Origin: Streptomyces orinoci
Lineage (GTDB): Bacteria; Actinomycetota; Actinomycetes; Streptomycetales; Streptomycetaceae
Direction of reading: 5' to 3'
Length of the DNA: 64,000 nt
Assembly: GCF_003121295.1 (NCBI RefSeq)
Contig: NZ_PHNC01000035.1
Location: 124,001 to 188,000, forward strand
Made by a program: the position numbers and the translations under genes. Of this stretch, positions 33,927 to 43,278 are shown piece by piece; position 1 is the stretch's first letter; the number at the start of each line of letters is the position of its first letter. The notes under the pieces are model-generated. The model was not told the origin of the DNA, ran no database searches, and saw only the letters and a program-made list of their open reading frames with translations.

Positions 33927-36803
33927 TCAGCTGCAACCGCTGGTCGAGCCGCAGCCCTCGCACAGATAGCAGCTGCCCGCGCGGCGCATCTTGGTGCCGC
34001 AGGAGAAGCACAGCGGCGCGTCCGCGTTCAGCCCCAGCCGCATCTCCATCAGTTCGGTGGAGTTGTGGGCCTCCTTGGGGGCCTGACCGGCGTTGGCCGG
34101 CTGGGCGGGGAGCTCCGGCTTGGGGCTCTCCAGCCGCGGGGCGGACTGGGCCAGACCCTCGACGTCCACCTCCTCGTCGGCCGGCTCATAGGAGCCGGTC
34201 TCCAGGTGGCGCTGGCGCTCCTCGGCGGAGTGGATGCCCAGCGCGGAGCGGGTCTCGAAGGGCAGGAAGTCCAGCGCCAGGCGGCGGAAGATGTAGTCCA
34301 CGATGGACTGGGCCATCCGCACATCCGGGTCGTCGGTCATACCGGCCGGCTCGAAGCGCATATTGGTGAACTTGGAGACATAGGTCTCCAGCGGCACCCC
34401 GTACTGCAGGCCCACCGAGACGGCGATGGAGAAGGCGTCCATCATGCCCGCCAGGGTGGAACCCTGCTTGGACATCTTCAGGAAGACCTCGCCCAGACCG
34501 TCGTCCGGGTAGGAGTTGGCGGTCATATAGCCCTCGGCGCCGCCGACCGTGAAGGAGGTGGTGATGCCGGGACGGCCCTTGGGCAGCCGCTTGCGGACCG
34601 GGCGGTACTCGACGACCTTCTCCGCGGCGGCGGGGGCCGTGGTCTCGGCGGCCTTCTTCTCCTCCTCCTTCTTCTTGGCGGAGAGCGGCTGGCCGACCTT
34701 GCAGTTGTCGCGGTAGATCGCCAGCGCCTTCAGGCCCAGCTTCCAGCCCTCGAAGTAGACCTCCTCGACCTCCTCGACGGTGGCCGACTCGGGCAGGTTG
34801 ACGGTCTTGGAGATGGCGCCGGAGAGGAACGGCTGGGCGGCGGCCATCATCCGCACATGGCCCATGGCGGAGATCGCCCGCTCGCCCATGGCGCAGTCGA
34901 AGACCTCGTAGTGCTCGGGCTTGAGGCCCGGGGCGTCGATCACATTGCCGTGCTCGGCGATGTGCGCGACGATCGCCTCCACCTGCTCGGCCTGGTAACC
35001 GAGGCGCTTGAGCGCCTTGGGCACCGTGTTGTTGACGATCTGCATCGAGCCGCCGCCGACCAGCTTCTTGAACTTCACCAGCGCCAGGTCCGGCTCGACA
35101 CCCGTGGTGTCGCAGTCCATCATCAGGCCGATGGTGCCGGTGGGCGCCAGGACGGAGGCCTGGGCGTTGCGGAAGCCGTTCTGCTCGCCGAGGCGCAGTA
35201 CGTCCTGCCAGGCCTCGGTGGCCGCGGCCCATACCGGGGTGTCCAGGTCGTCCATCCGCCTGGCGGCGGTGTTGGCGTCGGCGTGCTGCTTCATCACACG
35301 CTTATGGGCGTCCGCGTTGCGGGCGTAGCCCTCGTACGGACCGACGACCGCGGCCAGTTCGGCGGAGCGGCGGTAGGAGGTGCCGGTCATCAGCGAGGTG
35401 ATGGCACCGGCCAGGGCCCGGCCGCCGTCGCTGTCATAGGCGTGGCCGGTGGCCATCAGCAGGGCGCCGAGGTTGGCGTAGCCGATGCCCAGCTGGCGGA
35501 AGGCGCGGGTGGTCTCACCGATCTTCTGGGTGGGGAAGTCGGCGAAGCAGATGGAGATGTCCATCGCGGTGATGACCAGCTCGACGACCTTGGCGAAGCG
35601 CTCGGCGTCGAAGGACTGGTGGCCCGCGTCATCGTCGCGCAGGAACTTCATCAGGTTGAGCGAGGCCAGGTTGCACGAGGAGTTGTCCAGGTGCATGTAC
35701 TCGCTGCACGGGTTGGAGGCGGTGATCCGGCCCGACTCCGGCGAGGTGTGCCAGTGGTTGATGGTGTCGTCGTACTGGATGCCGGGGTCGGCGCAGGCCC
35801 AGGCCGCCTCGGCCATCTTGCGGAACAGCGACTTGGCGTCGATCTCCTCGATGACCTCGCCGGTCAGCCGGGCGCGCAGGCCGAACTTGGAGCCGCTCTC
35901 GACGGCCTTCATGAATTCGTCGTTGACGCGGACCGAGTTGTTGGCGTTCTGGTACTGGACCGAGGTGATGTCCTCGCCGCCCAGGTCCATGTCGAAGCCG
36001 GCGTCGCGCAGGGCGCGCACCTTTTCCTCTTCCTTCACCTTGGTCTCGATGAAGGCCTCGACATCGGGGTGGTCCACATCCAGGACGACCATCTTGGCCG
36101 CGCGGCGGGTGGCGCCGCCGGACTTGATCGTTCCCGCCGAGGCATCGGCGCCGCGCATAAAGGAGACCGGACCGGAGGCGTTGCCGCCGGAGGACAGCAG
36201 CTCCTTGGAGGAGCGGATCCGGGAGAGGTTGAGGCCGGCGCCGGAGCCGCCCTTGAAGATCATCCCCTCTTCCTTGTACCAGTCGAGGATGGACTCCATG
36301 GAGTCGTCGACGGAGAGGATGAAGCAGGCGGAGACCTGCTGGGGCTGGGCGGTGCCGACGTTGAACCACACCGGGGAGTTGAAGCTGAAGATCTGGTGCA
36401 GCAGGGCGTAGGTCAGCTCGTGCTCGAAGATCTCCGCGTCCGCCGGGGAGGCGAAGTACCCGTGCTCCTCACCGGCCTTGCGGTAGGTGCGCACCACCCG
36501 GTCGATCAGCTGCTTGAGGCTGGACTCGCGCTCCGGCGAGCCCACGGCGCCACGGAAGTACTTGCTGGTGACGATGTTGACCGCGTTCACCGACCAGAAG
36601 CCGGGGAACTCCACGCCGCGCTGCTCGAAGTTGACCGAGCCGTCGCGCCAGTTGGTCATGACGACGTCACGGCGCTCCCAGGCCACCTCCTCGTACGGGT
36701 GCACGCCCGGGGTGGTGTGGATGCGTTCGATCCGCAGACCCTTGCCGCCCTTGCTTCCCTTGGAGCGGGAACCACGTGCCGGGCCGCTCGCCGTCTCTGT
36801 CAT
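33927..36803 (-). CDS. nrdJ: Vitamin B12-dependent (class II) ribonucleotide reductase
   Basis: Reduces ribonucleotides to deoxyribonucleotides with adenosylcobalamin, independent of oxygen. 958 residues, normal for the Streptomyces enzyme. N-terminal RIERIHTTPGVHPYEEVAWE; the ten-stranded barrel carries NSPVWFNVG, GGSGAGLNLSRIRSS, NPCSEYMHLDNSSCNLASLN and APTGTIGLMMDCDTTGVEP. The C-terminus ends in a cysteine-rich segment (CFSCGTKM, CYLCEGCGSTSGCS) that binds metal and rereduces the active site. ATG 36803. Forms an operon with nrdR upstream (123-base gap). Confidence 0.97.
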   Translation of the reverse strand: MTETASGPARGSRSKGSKGGKGLRIERIHTTPGVHPYEEVAWERRDVVMTNWRDGSVNFEQRGVEFPGFWSVNAVNIVTSKYFRGAVGSPERESSLKQLIDRVVRTYRKAGEEHGYFASPADAEIFEHELTYALLHQIFSFNSPVWFNVGTAQPQQVSACFILSVDDSMESILDWYKEEGMIFKGGSGAGLNLSRIRSSKELLSSGGNASGPVSFMRGADASAGTIKSGGATRRAAKMVVLDVDHPDVEAFIETKVKEEEKVRALRDAGFDMDLGGEDITSVQYQNANNSVRVNDEFMKAVESGSKFGLRARLTGEVIEEIDAKSLFRKMAEAAWACADPGIQYDDTINHWHTSPESGRITASNPCSEYMHLDNSSCNLASLNLMKFLRDDDAGHQSFDAERFAKVVELVITAMDISICFADFPTQKIGETTRAFRQLGIGYANLGALLMATGHAYDSDGGRALAGAITSLMTGTSYRRSAELAAVVGPYEGYARNADAHKRVMKQHADANTAARRMDDLDTPVWAAATEAWQDVLRLGEQNGFRNAQASVLAPTGTIGLMMDCDTTGVEPDLALVKFKKLVGGGSMQIVNNTVPKALKRLGYQAEQVEAIVAHIAEHGNVIDAPGLKPEHYEVFDCAMGERAISAMGHVRMMAAAQPFLSGAISKTVNLPESATVEEVEEVYFEGWKLGLKALAIYRDNCKVGQPLSAKKKEEEKKAAETTAPAAAEKVVEYRPVRKRLPKGRPGITTSFTVGGAEGYMTANSYPDDGLGEVFLKMSKQGSTLAGMMDAFSIAVSVGLQYGVPLETYVSKFTNMRFEPAGMTDDPDVRMAQSIVDYIFRRLALDFLPFETRSALGIHSAEERQRHLETGSYEPADEEVDVEGLAQSAPRLESPKPELPAQPANAGQAPKEAHNSTELMEMRLGLNADAPLCFSCGTKMRRAGSCYLCEGCGSTSGCS

Positions 36804-36926
36804 GCCGCCTCCCTCTACCGGGCAAAACGCCCTTGTGCGCCCATTTCTTCCGTGACGCGATGTGTGTCTTCCGCCCTGGCGCGCCGTGCGCGCCGGGCTG
36901 GTCCGAGTTGCCGCCGCTTGCCGCGC

Positions 36927-37427
36927 TCAGTCGGCGGCCGCGGCGGGGGCCGGAACCTCGGGTTCCCGGCCGGTGCCGCCGGAAGCCTCCCGCCGCAGTT
37001 CCGCGACGGCGGCCTCGAAGTCCTCGAGCGAGTCGAACGCCTGGTACACGGAGGCGAACCGCAGGTAGGCCACCAGGTCGAGATCCTTGAGCGGGCCGAG
37101 TATGGCCAGGCCCACGTCATGGGTGGTCAGCTCGGCGCTGCCGGTGGCCCGCACCGCCTCCTCCACCCGCTGGCCGAGCTGGGCCAGGGCGTCCTCGGTG
37201 ACCGGGCGGCCCTGACAGGCCTTGCGCACTCCGGAGATGACCTTGTTGCGGCTGAAGGGCTCGGTGACGCCGCTCCGCTTGATCACCATCAGTGACGCGG
37301 TCTCCACCGTCGTAAACCGACGGGAGCAGTCGGGGCACTGCCGGCGTCTGCGGATCGAGCAGCCGTCATCGGTGGTCCGGCTATCGACCACACGACTGTC
37401 GGGGTGCCTGCAGAAGGGGCAGTGCAT
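36927..37427 (-). CDS. nrdR: Transcriptional repressor NrdR
   Basis: Zinc-ribbon plus ATP-cone repressor that senses ATP/dATP and represses ribonucleotide reductase genes. 166 residues: [17 protein letters not shown], then [12 protein letters not shown] (four cysteines), then the ATP-cone [20 protein letters not shown]. The last about 20 residues are Ala/Pro-rich. ATG 37427 starts exactly at the zinc ribbon. Two NrdR boxes upstream indicate autoregulation of nrdRJ. Confidence 0.96.
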   Translation of the reverse strand: MHCPFCRHPDSRVVDSRTTDDGCSIRRRRQCPDCSRRFTTVETASLMVIKRSGVTEPFSRNKVISGVRKACQGRPVTEDALAQLGQRVEEAVRATGSAELTTHDVGLAILGPLKDLDLVAYLRFASVYQAFDSLEDFEAAVAELRREASGGTGREPEVPAPAAAAD

Positions 37428-37569
37428 GGCTCTCCACCCTCCTTCACCCTCGGGTTGCCTCGGCGGCCAGGTACGACTCGCGGCTCCGTCAAGGCCGTTC
37501 ACGGCCCGGCGAAGCAGCCCCAAGCATAGGCGATGGCCGTCACCGGAGATGACCGGGGACCGGCTGAAA

Positions 37570-37582
37570 CCACAACCTGTGG
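37570..37582 (-). promoter_or_regulatory. NrdR box, proximal to nrdR
   Basis: CCACAACCTGTGG, a palindrome resembling the NrdR-box consensus (ACACTATATATAGTGT-like). Paired with a second box whose centre is about 32 bases away, about three helical turns. Confidence 0.65.
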
Positions 37583-37600
37583 GCGACAGCCGCCATCAAA

Positions 37601-37616
37601 GCACTAGATCTGGTAC
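37601..37616 (-). promoter_or_regulatory. NrdR box, distal
   Basis: GCACTAGATCTGGTAC resembles the NrdR-box consensus with a CACTAGATCT core. Its spacing to the proximal box is the tandem arrangement usual for NrdR-controlled promoters. Confidence 0.7.
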
Positions 37617-37866
37617 CCGGCGGCCAGGCGCGCCCTGAGCGTGTCGCCCGGCGGCGGCAGGAGAAGAGCCTACGCGAGGGCCCCGCCGGGCCCGGCGGAG
37701 GGTGCGCGGATGACACACTGGGGCCCGCCGGAAGGGCCCGATGACGGCCCCCAGGACGACGCCGGAGGCGGCCCGGCGGACGGCCCCGCCGCCACCCGGA
37801 GGCGGAGTGATCTCCGCCTGTTACACCCTCCCAGCTGATCGAGTCAGCGAATCAGCGATATTTCAC

Positions 37867-37882
37867 TCGAACGTGTGTTTGG
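37867..37882 (+). promoter_or_regulatory. LexA SOS box upstream of lexA
   Basis: TCGAACGTGTGTTTGG matches the actinobacterial/Gram-positive SOS box (TCGAACRNNYGTTYGA) at all but the final position. It lies 62 bases before the lexA start and predicts autoregulation. Confidence 0.82.
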
Positions 37883-37944
37883 CGCAACCTTTCGAAAGCA
37901 ACTACCGTTGTCCAGCTAGGGAGACAATTTCGAGAGGGGCCGAC

Positions 37945-38730
37945 GTGACCACCACCGCAAACAGCGCCACCATCACCGCCCAGGACCGCTCCCAGAACCG
38001 ACTCGACCAGACACACCCGATGAGCGACAGCACCATGAACGCCGAGGGGCCCAAGCCGGCCCGCTCGCTGCCGGGCCGCCCTCCGGGAATCCGGGCCGAC
38101 AGCTCGGGCCTCACCGACCGGCAGCGCCGTGTGATCGAGGTGATCCGGGATTCCGTCCAGCGCCGCGGCTACCCACCGTCCATGCGCGAGATCGGGCAGG
38201 CGGTGGGGCTCTCCAGCACCTCCTCGGTGGCCCACCAGCTGATGGCCCTGGAGCGCAAGGGCTTCCTGCGCCGGGATCCGCACCGGCCCCGTGCCTATGA
38301 GGTCCGCGGCTCGGACCAGCCCAGCACCCAGCCGACCGACACCACCGGCAAGCCCGCCGCCTCCTACGTCCCCCTGGTCGGCCGGATCGCGGCCGGTGGC
38401 CCCATCCTGGCCGAGGAGTCGGTGGAGGATGTCTTCCCGCTCCCCCGCCAACTGGTCGGCGACGGTGAGCTCTTCGTCCTCAAGGTGGTCGGCGACTCCA
38501 TGATCGAGGCCGCCATCTGTGACGGGGACTGGGTGACGGTGCGCCGCCAGCCGGTCGCGGAGAACGGCGATATCGTGGCGGCCATGCTCGACGGCGAGGC
38601 GACGGTCAAGCGCTTCCGGCGCGAGGACGGCCATGTGTGGCTGTTGCCGCACAACGCCGCCTACCAGCCGATTCCGGGCGACGAAGCCACCATTCTGGGC
38701 AAGGTCGTGGCGGTCCTGCGGCGGGTGTGA
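37945..38730 (+). CDS. lexA: SOS-response repressor LexA
   Basis: 261 residues. An N-terminal extension of about 55 residues ([16 protein letters not shown]) precedes the winged helix [20 protein letters not shown], with the recognition helix in [20 protein letters not shown]. The C-terminal S24 autopeptidase has cleavage site AAGG ([12 protein letters not shown]), catalytic S in [11 protein letters not shown] and K in [12 protein letters not shown] 37945 with GAGAGGGG upstream. RecA-stimulated self-cleavage derepresses SOS genes. Confidence 0.95.
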   Translation: MTTTANSATITAQDRSQNRLDQTHPMSDSTMNAEGPKPARSLPGRPPGIRADSSGLTDRQRRVIEVIRDSVQRRGYPPSMREIGQAVGLSSTSSVAHQLMALERKGFLRRDPHRPRAYEVRGSDQPSTQPTDTTGKPAASYVPLVGRIAAGGPILAEESVEDVFPLPRQLVGDGELFVLKVVGDSMIEAAICDGDWVTVRRQPVAENGDIVAAMLDGEATVKRFRREDGHVWLLPHNAAYQPIPGDEATILGKVVAVLRRV

Positions 38731-38743
38731 GAGCACCGAGACC

Positions 38744-38777
38744 GGGCCCCGGAGCCACTGCGCCGGTTCCGGGGCCC
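38744..38777. terminator. Bidirectional hairpin terminator, lexA/dinG-like
   Basis: GGGCCCCGGA and TCCGGGGCCC pair perfectly with a 14-base loop between the convergent lexA and dinG-like genes. Confidence 0.7.
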
Positions 38778-38824
38778 CGCCGTGTCCGCGCCCGGCCGCT
38801 TCCTCCGCGCCGGGACCGGACCGG

Positions 38825-40807
38825 CTACTTCCCCTGCTCCCTGGCGGCGGCGTCAATGGCGGCCAGCGACCGGCGCACCTGGTTGCGGTCCGTGGTGTAC
38901 CAGAAGTCCGGCATGGAGGCCCGCAGGAAGGAGCCGTAGCGGGCGGTGGCCAGCCGGGGGTCGAGCACCGCGACCACTCCGCGGTCACCGGTGGCCCGTA
39001 CCAGCCGGCCCGCCCCCTGGGCCATCAGCAGGGCGGCATGGGTGGCGGCCACGGCCATAAAGCCATTGCCGCCCCCTTGCTCCACGGCCCGCTGCCGGGC
39101 ACTCATCAGCGGGTCGTCCGGCCGCGGGAAGGGCACCCGGTCCATCACCACCAGCTGGCAGCTGGGGCCGGGCACATCCACCCCCTGCCACAGCGAGAGG
39201 GTGCCGAACAGGCAGGTCCTGGGGTCGGCGGCAAAGGTCTTGATCAGCTCGCCCAGGGTCTCCTCGCCCTGGAGCAGGATGGGCAGCTCCAGCCGCCCGC
39301 GCAGCTCCTCGGCGGCGGCCTGGGCCGCCCGCATCGAGGAGAACAGGCCGAGGGTACGGCCGCCGGCCGCCTCGATCAGCTCGGCCAGCTCATCCAGCAT
39401 GTCCGAGCGGCTGCCCTCCCGCCCGGGCTGGGAGAGGTGCCGGGCCACATAGAGGATGCCCTGCTTGCGGTAGTCGAAGGGCGAGCCCACATCCACGCCC
39501 TGCCACTCGGGCACATCCTCACCGGTCACGCCCTCGGGAGCCAGGCCCAGGGAGGCGGCCACCCCGTTGAAGTCCCCGCCCAGCTTGAGGGTGGCTGAGG
39601 TGAGGACCACCGAGCGCTCGGCGAACAGCTTCTCCCGCAGCAGCCCGGACACCGACAGCGGCGCCACCCGCAGCGAGGCACCGAAGCGGTCATGGCGCTC
39701 GTACCAGACCACGTCGTACTCCGAGCCCTCGACGATCCGCTCGGCCACCGCGTGCACATTCTCCACCGAGGCCAGGGCCTGCTTGCGGACCGCGTCCTCG
39801 TCCTGGACGGTCTTGTCCCGGGTGTTGCCAATGGCGGAGATCACCGTGCGGGCGGCGTCCCGCAGCATCATCAGCACCTGGGCGAGATCCTCCGGGAGCT
39901 CCTCCAGACGGCCGGGCAGGGCCAGCTCCATCACCCGCTCAAAGCCCTCGGCGGCGGTCTGCAGGGCGTCGGCCGCCTTCTCGTCCACCAGCTTGGCCGC
40001 CCGGCGCACCGCCCGGTTGACCTGGCCGGGGGTGAGCTCCCCAGTGGCCACACCGGTGACCCGGGAGACCAGCTCATGGGCCTCGTCCACGATCAGCACC
40101 TCATGGCCGGGCAGCACCGGGGCGCCCTCGATGGCATCGATGGCCAGCAGGGCGTGGTTGGTCACCACCACATCGGCGAGCTTGGCCCGCTCCCGGGCCG
40201 CCTCCGCGAAACACTCCGCCCCATAGGCGCACTTGGAGGCCGACAGGCACTCCCGGGAGGTGACCGAGACCTGGGACCAGGCCCGGTCGGAAACGCCGGG
40301 GGTGAGATCGTCCCGGTCACCGGTCCCGGTCTCGTCCGCCCAGTCCCGCAGGCGCAGCAGGTCCTGGCCGAGCTTGCTGCTGGGGGCGGCTGCCTCGAAG
40401 GCGTCGAAGAGGCCCTCCTCCTCGTCCTGCGGCACGCCCTCGTGCAGCCGGTGCAGACAGAGGTAGTTGGAGCGGCCCTTGAGCATGGCGAACTCCGGGC
40501 GGCGGCGCAGCAGCGGATGCAACGCCTCCACGGTGCGCGGCAGATCGCGCTCCACCAGCTGGCGCTGGAGCGCCAGGGTGGCGGTGGCCACCACCACGCG
40601 CTCGCCATGCGCCAGGGCGGGCACCAGATAGCCCAGCGACTTACCGGTGCCGGTGCCGGCCTGCACCAGCAGATGCGCATTGTTGTCGATCACTTCGGCG
40701 ACGGCCTCGGCCATGGCGGCCTGGCCTGGGCGCTCGGAGCCTCCGACGGCGGCGACGGCGGCCCGCAGCAGGTCGGTGAGCGAGGGCTTGGAGGAGGTGG
40801 CAGTCAT
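38825..40807 (-). CDS. dinG: DinG/XPD-family ATP-dependent DNA helicase
   Basis: 660 residues. Superfamily 2 helicase with motif I QAGTGTGKSLGYLVPAL, an iron-sulfur cysteine set (YLCLHRL, CLSASKCAYGAECF), DEAH-box VLIVDEAHELVSRV, and C-terminal motifs LWQGVDVPG and GAGRLVRATGDRG. The cysteine spacing suggests a [4Fe-4S] cluster as in DinG/XPD. It would unwind 5' to 3' during repair. ATG 40807. Its neighbour is lexA, but no SOS box was seen upstream. Confidence 0.88.
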   Translation of the reverse strand: MTATSSKPSLTDLLRAAVAAVGGSERPGQAAMAEAVAEVIDNNAHLLVQAGTGTGKSLGYLVPALAHGERVVVATATLALQRQLVERDLPRTVEALHPLLRRRPEFAMLKGRSNYLCLHRLHEGVPQDEEEGLFDAFEAAAPSSKLGQDLLRLRDWADETGTGDRDDLTPGVSDRAWSQVSVTSRECLSASKCAYGAECFAEAARERAKLADVVVTNHALLAIDAIEGAPVLPGHEVLIVDEAHELVSRVTGVATGELTPGQVNRAVRRAAKLVDEKAADALQTAAEGFERVMELALPGRLEELPEDLAQVLMMLRDAARTVISAIGNTRDKTVQDEDAVRKQALASVENVHAVAERIVEGSEYDVVWYERHDRFGASLRVAPLSVSGLLREKLFAERSVVLTSATLKLGGDFNGVAASLGLAPEGVTGEDVPEWQGVDVGSPFDYRKQGILYVARHLSQPGREGSRSDMLDELAELIEAAGGRTLGLFSSMRAAQAAAEELRGRLELPILLQGEETLGELIKTFAADPRTCLFGTLSLWQGVDVPGPSCQLVVMDRVPFPRPDDPLMSARQRAVEQGGGNGFMAVAATHAALLMAQGAGRLVRATGDRGVVAVLDPRLATARYGSFLRASMPDFWYTTDRNQVRRSLAAIDAAAREQGK

Positions 40808-40857
40808 AGCCCGTCCAGCCTACGGGGCGGCACCGACATCGTGGGCCGACTTCCGTC

Positions 40858-41550
40858 TCACCGGCCTTGCAGCACACCGCGCAGCGCGCGTTCCCGCATC
40901 AGCAGTGCGAGCTGCCGACCGGACGGTGCGAGTTGCGTGCCGGACGGTGCCAGTTCGGCGGCCAGCCGGAATCCGGCGCCCAGATGGGCCGCGATGGCGG
41001 GGATATTGCGCAGATCGGGGTCGGCGATGACACGCCCGCAGTGCGGCCGGCGGTCCAGCACCAGATCGGCGACGGTACGCAGCAGCAGGGTGCCCAGGCC
41101 ATGGCCCCGGTCGGCGGTCCGGCCGATCAGCAGCCGGACCCCGGTGTCATGGGGAAGGGCGCGGTAGTGCCGGGCGATGAGGTCCAGATCGGCGCGGTAG
41201 ATCTCCCAGTAGCTCATCACCACCCCGCCCAGCACGCCCAGGCAGGGCACGCTGCGGCCGTCGGTGCGCCGCAGCTCGGCGAGGTGCGCGGCGGTGACGG
41301 TGCGCGGCCCGCCCAGTCCCCAGACAGCGGCCACCGCCGGATCGTTCATCCAGCGGGCGAGCAGCGCCAGGTCGCGTTCCTCCTGCACCGGCACCAGATG
41401 GAAGGGCCCGGCGGCGGTGGCCACCGGCCCCCAGCCGGGCAGGCCGTCCAGCAGGTCGGTGGTGCGCGGGGCGGGCGGGTCACCGGCGATGAACCGACGG
41501 GCCTCCCCGGTGAGCCGCAGATCGAGGGTGTCCTCGGAGTCGGCGCTCAT
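40858..41550 (-). CDS. IucB/RhbD-type siderophore N-acyltransferase-like protein (GNAT)
   Basis: 230 residues. GNAT fold of the siderophore-type branch: FHLVPVQEERDLALLARWMN, VMSYWEIYRADLDLIARHYR and acyl-CoA loop DRGHGLGTLLLR. In relatives this enzyme acylates an N-hydroxyl or amine before NIS assembly. The usual DxGxH segment reads HDTGVRLLIG here, with R in place of the His I remember as important; this needs an alignment. A short duplication, ELAPSGTQLAPSGRQ, occurs near the C-terminus. Its start overlaps the NIS synthetase stop by 4 bases. Confidence 0.78.
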   Translation of the reverse strand: MSADSEDTLDLRLTGEARRFIAGDPPAPRTTDLLDGLPGWGPVATAAGPFHLVPVQEERDLALLARWMNDPAVAAVWGLGGPRTVTAAHLAELRRTDGRSVPCLGVLGGVVMSYWEIYRADLDLIARHYRALPHDTGVRLLIGRTADRGHGLGTLLLRTVADLVLDRRPHCGRVIADPDLRNIPAIAAHLGAGFRLAAELAPSGTQLAPSGRQLALLMRERALRGVLQGR

Positions 41551-43274
41551 CCCGGGGCCGTGGCAAGGGGGTTGGTGATGGTGACCGGTCCGGTGAGCAG
41601 CCCGGCGCGGCAGCGCAGGGTGGGTGAGTCCAGCAGCATGCCGGGCAGGCTGGAGCGCGTCCCGGCGGGCGCCCCGGCGGCCTCCCGCAGAAAGCGGCGC
41701 AGGGCGGCCAGCAGAATGCGCTCATCGGCCAGGCGCTGGGCGCCCAGGGCGCCGATGAGTCCGAGCAGGTTGTCGATGCCCAGGGCGCAGGCGAACTCCT
41801 CGTCCGCCCGGTCGTCGGCGACGGTGGCCGGGCCCGGCGGGTGCAGCCGCTCGCGCAGCCGGTGGTGCAGGCTGCCCCGGTGGCGTCCGCCGGCCGGCCA
41901 GCCCTCGGCGTCCAGCAGCACCAGGGTGTGCTGCCGGTCGGCGCCCAGGACGATCCCGGCGGCACCGTCCAGCCAGAGCAACGGCCGTACCACCGCCTCC
42001 AGATAGCGCAGAAACCACTCGGCGGACACCGCCCCGGCGGGCCGGCCGGTGCGCCGCACCAGGCGGGCGACGATGGCGGCCAGCCGGGAGCAGAGCGCCG
42101 GGTGCCCGGCGGGCGTGGTGCGCCCTGGCCAGGGGCGGGGTGCCAGCAGCCCGGCCAGACAGACGGCGTCGGCGTCCGGGGCGAAGGGGTGGTGCCGGAT
42201 GCCCAGCCCCAGGCCGGGCACCGGGACGCCGTCCGGGGCGTTGACGCCCAGCCAGGCCGGGTCGCGGATCACATCGAAGCCCGGACCACAGGCGGCGTGC
42301 CAGCGTTGGGCGATCCCGCCGCGCAGCATCCGGTGCAACTCCACGCCGGATGCCAGAAGTTGGCGGTCGCTCTCGTTGAGCCGGAGCAGGGCGGGCGCTC
42401 CGCTGCGGTAGACGGTGCGCGGGGCTGTGGTGGCGTACCAGGGCTGGCCATGGGCGCCCAGGTCATGGAGCAGTCCGGCCTCCAGCAGCCGGACGACGGC
42501 CGGCTCGCGGTGCAGCGCCGCCAGGCGCGCGGGATGTACGGGCAGCGGCACGCTGTCCGCCGGGAGCCCGAGGGCGGGCGGGGCCAGCCGGGCGGTCAGT
42601 ACGGCCGCGCCGACGATCCGGCCGCGTTCGGTCCAGGCGGAGTCGGCGGCCAGCAGGGAGCGGTGGACGCCCAGCCAGTGCAGCCGGAAGGGCTCGGCCG
42701 ACTCCGGGGGATGACCTTCGGTCTCCCCCAACGCCGCGCCCGGCAGCGCCTGTTCGCCGTGCAGGAAGTACTCCCCGTCCTCCGGTCCGGGATCCAGCCG
42801 CCGCTGCCGCAGGAAGGCCGTGGTGCGGCGGACCAATTCCGCAATGCGCAGGGTGAGTTCGGCGCCGTGACCGGCCGGGGCGCGGCCGGAGTGCACCGCC
42901 TCCCGGCCGAGCAGGGCGGCCAGGGTGACGGCGTCCAGCGCGGGGGCATCCGCCGGTCCGTCCAGCAGACCGGGCGGACCGAAGCGGTGGCTTCCGGTAA
43001 CGGACCAGTAGGGGACGGGCACATGAAGCACCCGGCCGTCGGCGCTGAGCGGGATGCGCAGACAACTGCCGCCGGGGCGCGCGACATTGGTCTCCCGCAC
43101 CCAGCAGCGCAGCAGCCGCTCCAGCACGGTGGCGTCCGCGGCGCGGGCCGGGTCGGGGTGGTCCAGGGGGTCGGCCGGCGGGCGCGGCCCGGGGAACCCG
43201 GCCTGCCGGGCGACGGCCGCCAGGGCGCCGGGCGCCTTCATGTGGTCCGGTTCATGAGCTGCAACGGCGGACAC
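41547..43274 (-). CDS. IucA/IucC-family NIS siderophore synthetase, apparently degenerate
   Basis: 575 residues, middle gene of the operon. Strong family segments: LHWLGVHRSLLAADSAWTER, FDVIRDPAWLGVNAPDGVPV, VSAEWFLRYLEAVVRPLLWL, LGIDNLLGLIGALGAQRLAD. However, the ATP/substrate motifs appear lost: the HPxHPxxK element after GEQAL is missing (an EGHP stub runs straight into AEPFRLHW); KLSLxxRITNxR is shortened to LLRLNESDRQ; EAHxQNTLV reads GADRQHTLV; RDNQGYY reads RGSLHHR. These comparisons are from memory of the family. Activity is therefore doubtful. GTG 43274 is chosen (5 bases after the previous stop); ATG 43241 is an alternative. Confidence 0.75.
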   Translation of the reverse strand: MSAVAAHEPDHMKAPGALAAVARQAGFPGPRPPADPLDHPDPARAADATVLERLLRCWVRETNVARPGGSCLRIPLSADGRVLHVPVPYWSVTGSHRFGPPGLLDGPADAPALDAVTLAALLGREAVHSGRAPAGHGAELTLRIAELVRRTTAFLRQRRLDPGPEDGEYFLHGEQALPGAALGETEGHPPESAEPFRLHWLGVHRSLLAADSAWTERGRIVGAAVLTARLAPPALGLPADSVPLPVHPARLAALHREPAVVRLLEAGLLHDLGAHGQPWYATTAPRTVYRSGAPALLRLNESDRQLLASGVELHRMLRGGIAQRWHAACGPGFDVIRDPAWLGVNAPDGVPVPGLGLGIRHHPFAPDADAVCLAGLLAPRPWPGRTTPAGHPALCSRLAAIVARLVRRTGRPAGAVSAEWFLRYLEAVVRPLLWLDGAAGIVLGADRQHTLVLLDAEGWPAGGRHRGSLHHRLRERLHPPGPATVADDRADEEFACALGIDNLLGLIGALGAQRLADERILLAALRRFLREAAGAPAGTRSSLPGMLLDSPTLRCRAGLLTGPVTITNPLATAPG

Positions 43275-43278
43275 CCGG

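Larger units (their letters stand above)
37428..37944. other. nrdR-lexA divergent intergenic region
   Basis: 517 bases between divergent starts. It holds two NrdR boxes nearer nrdR and the LexA SOS box nearer lexA. The middle (37620-37850) is GC-rich; a 65-codon frame at 37641-37838 has no recognisable content and is not called. Confidence 0.7.

Noticed and set aside
37641-37838. 65-codon plus-strand frame between nrdR and lexA
   Set aside because: Gly/Pro-rich with no conserved content; lies in regulatory DNA.
37428-37944. Cobalamin riboswitch for the B12-dependent reductase
   Set aside because: No B12-box-like conserved sequence seen; NrdR boxes explain the control of nrdRJ, and in Streptomyces the riboswitch is known for the class I reductase operon instead.
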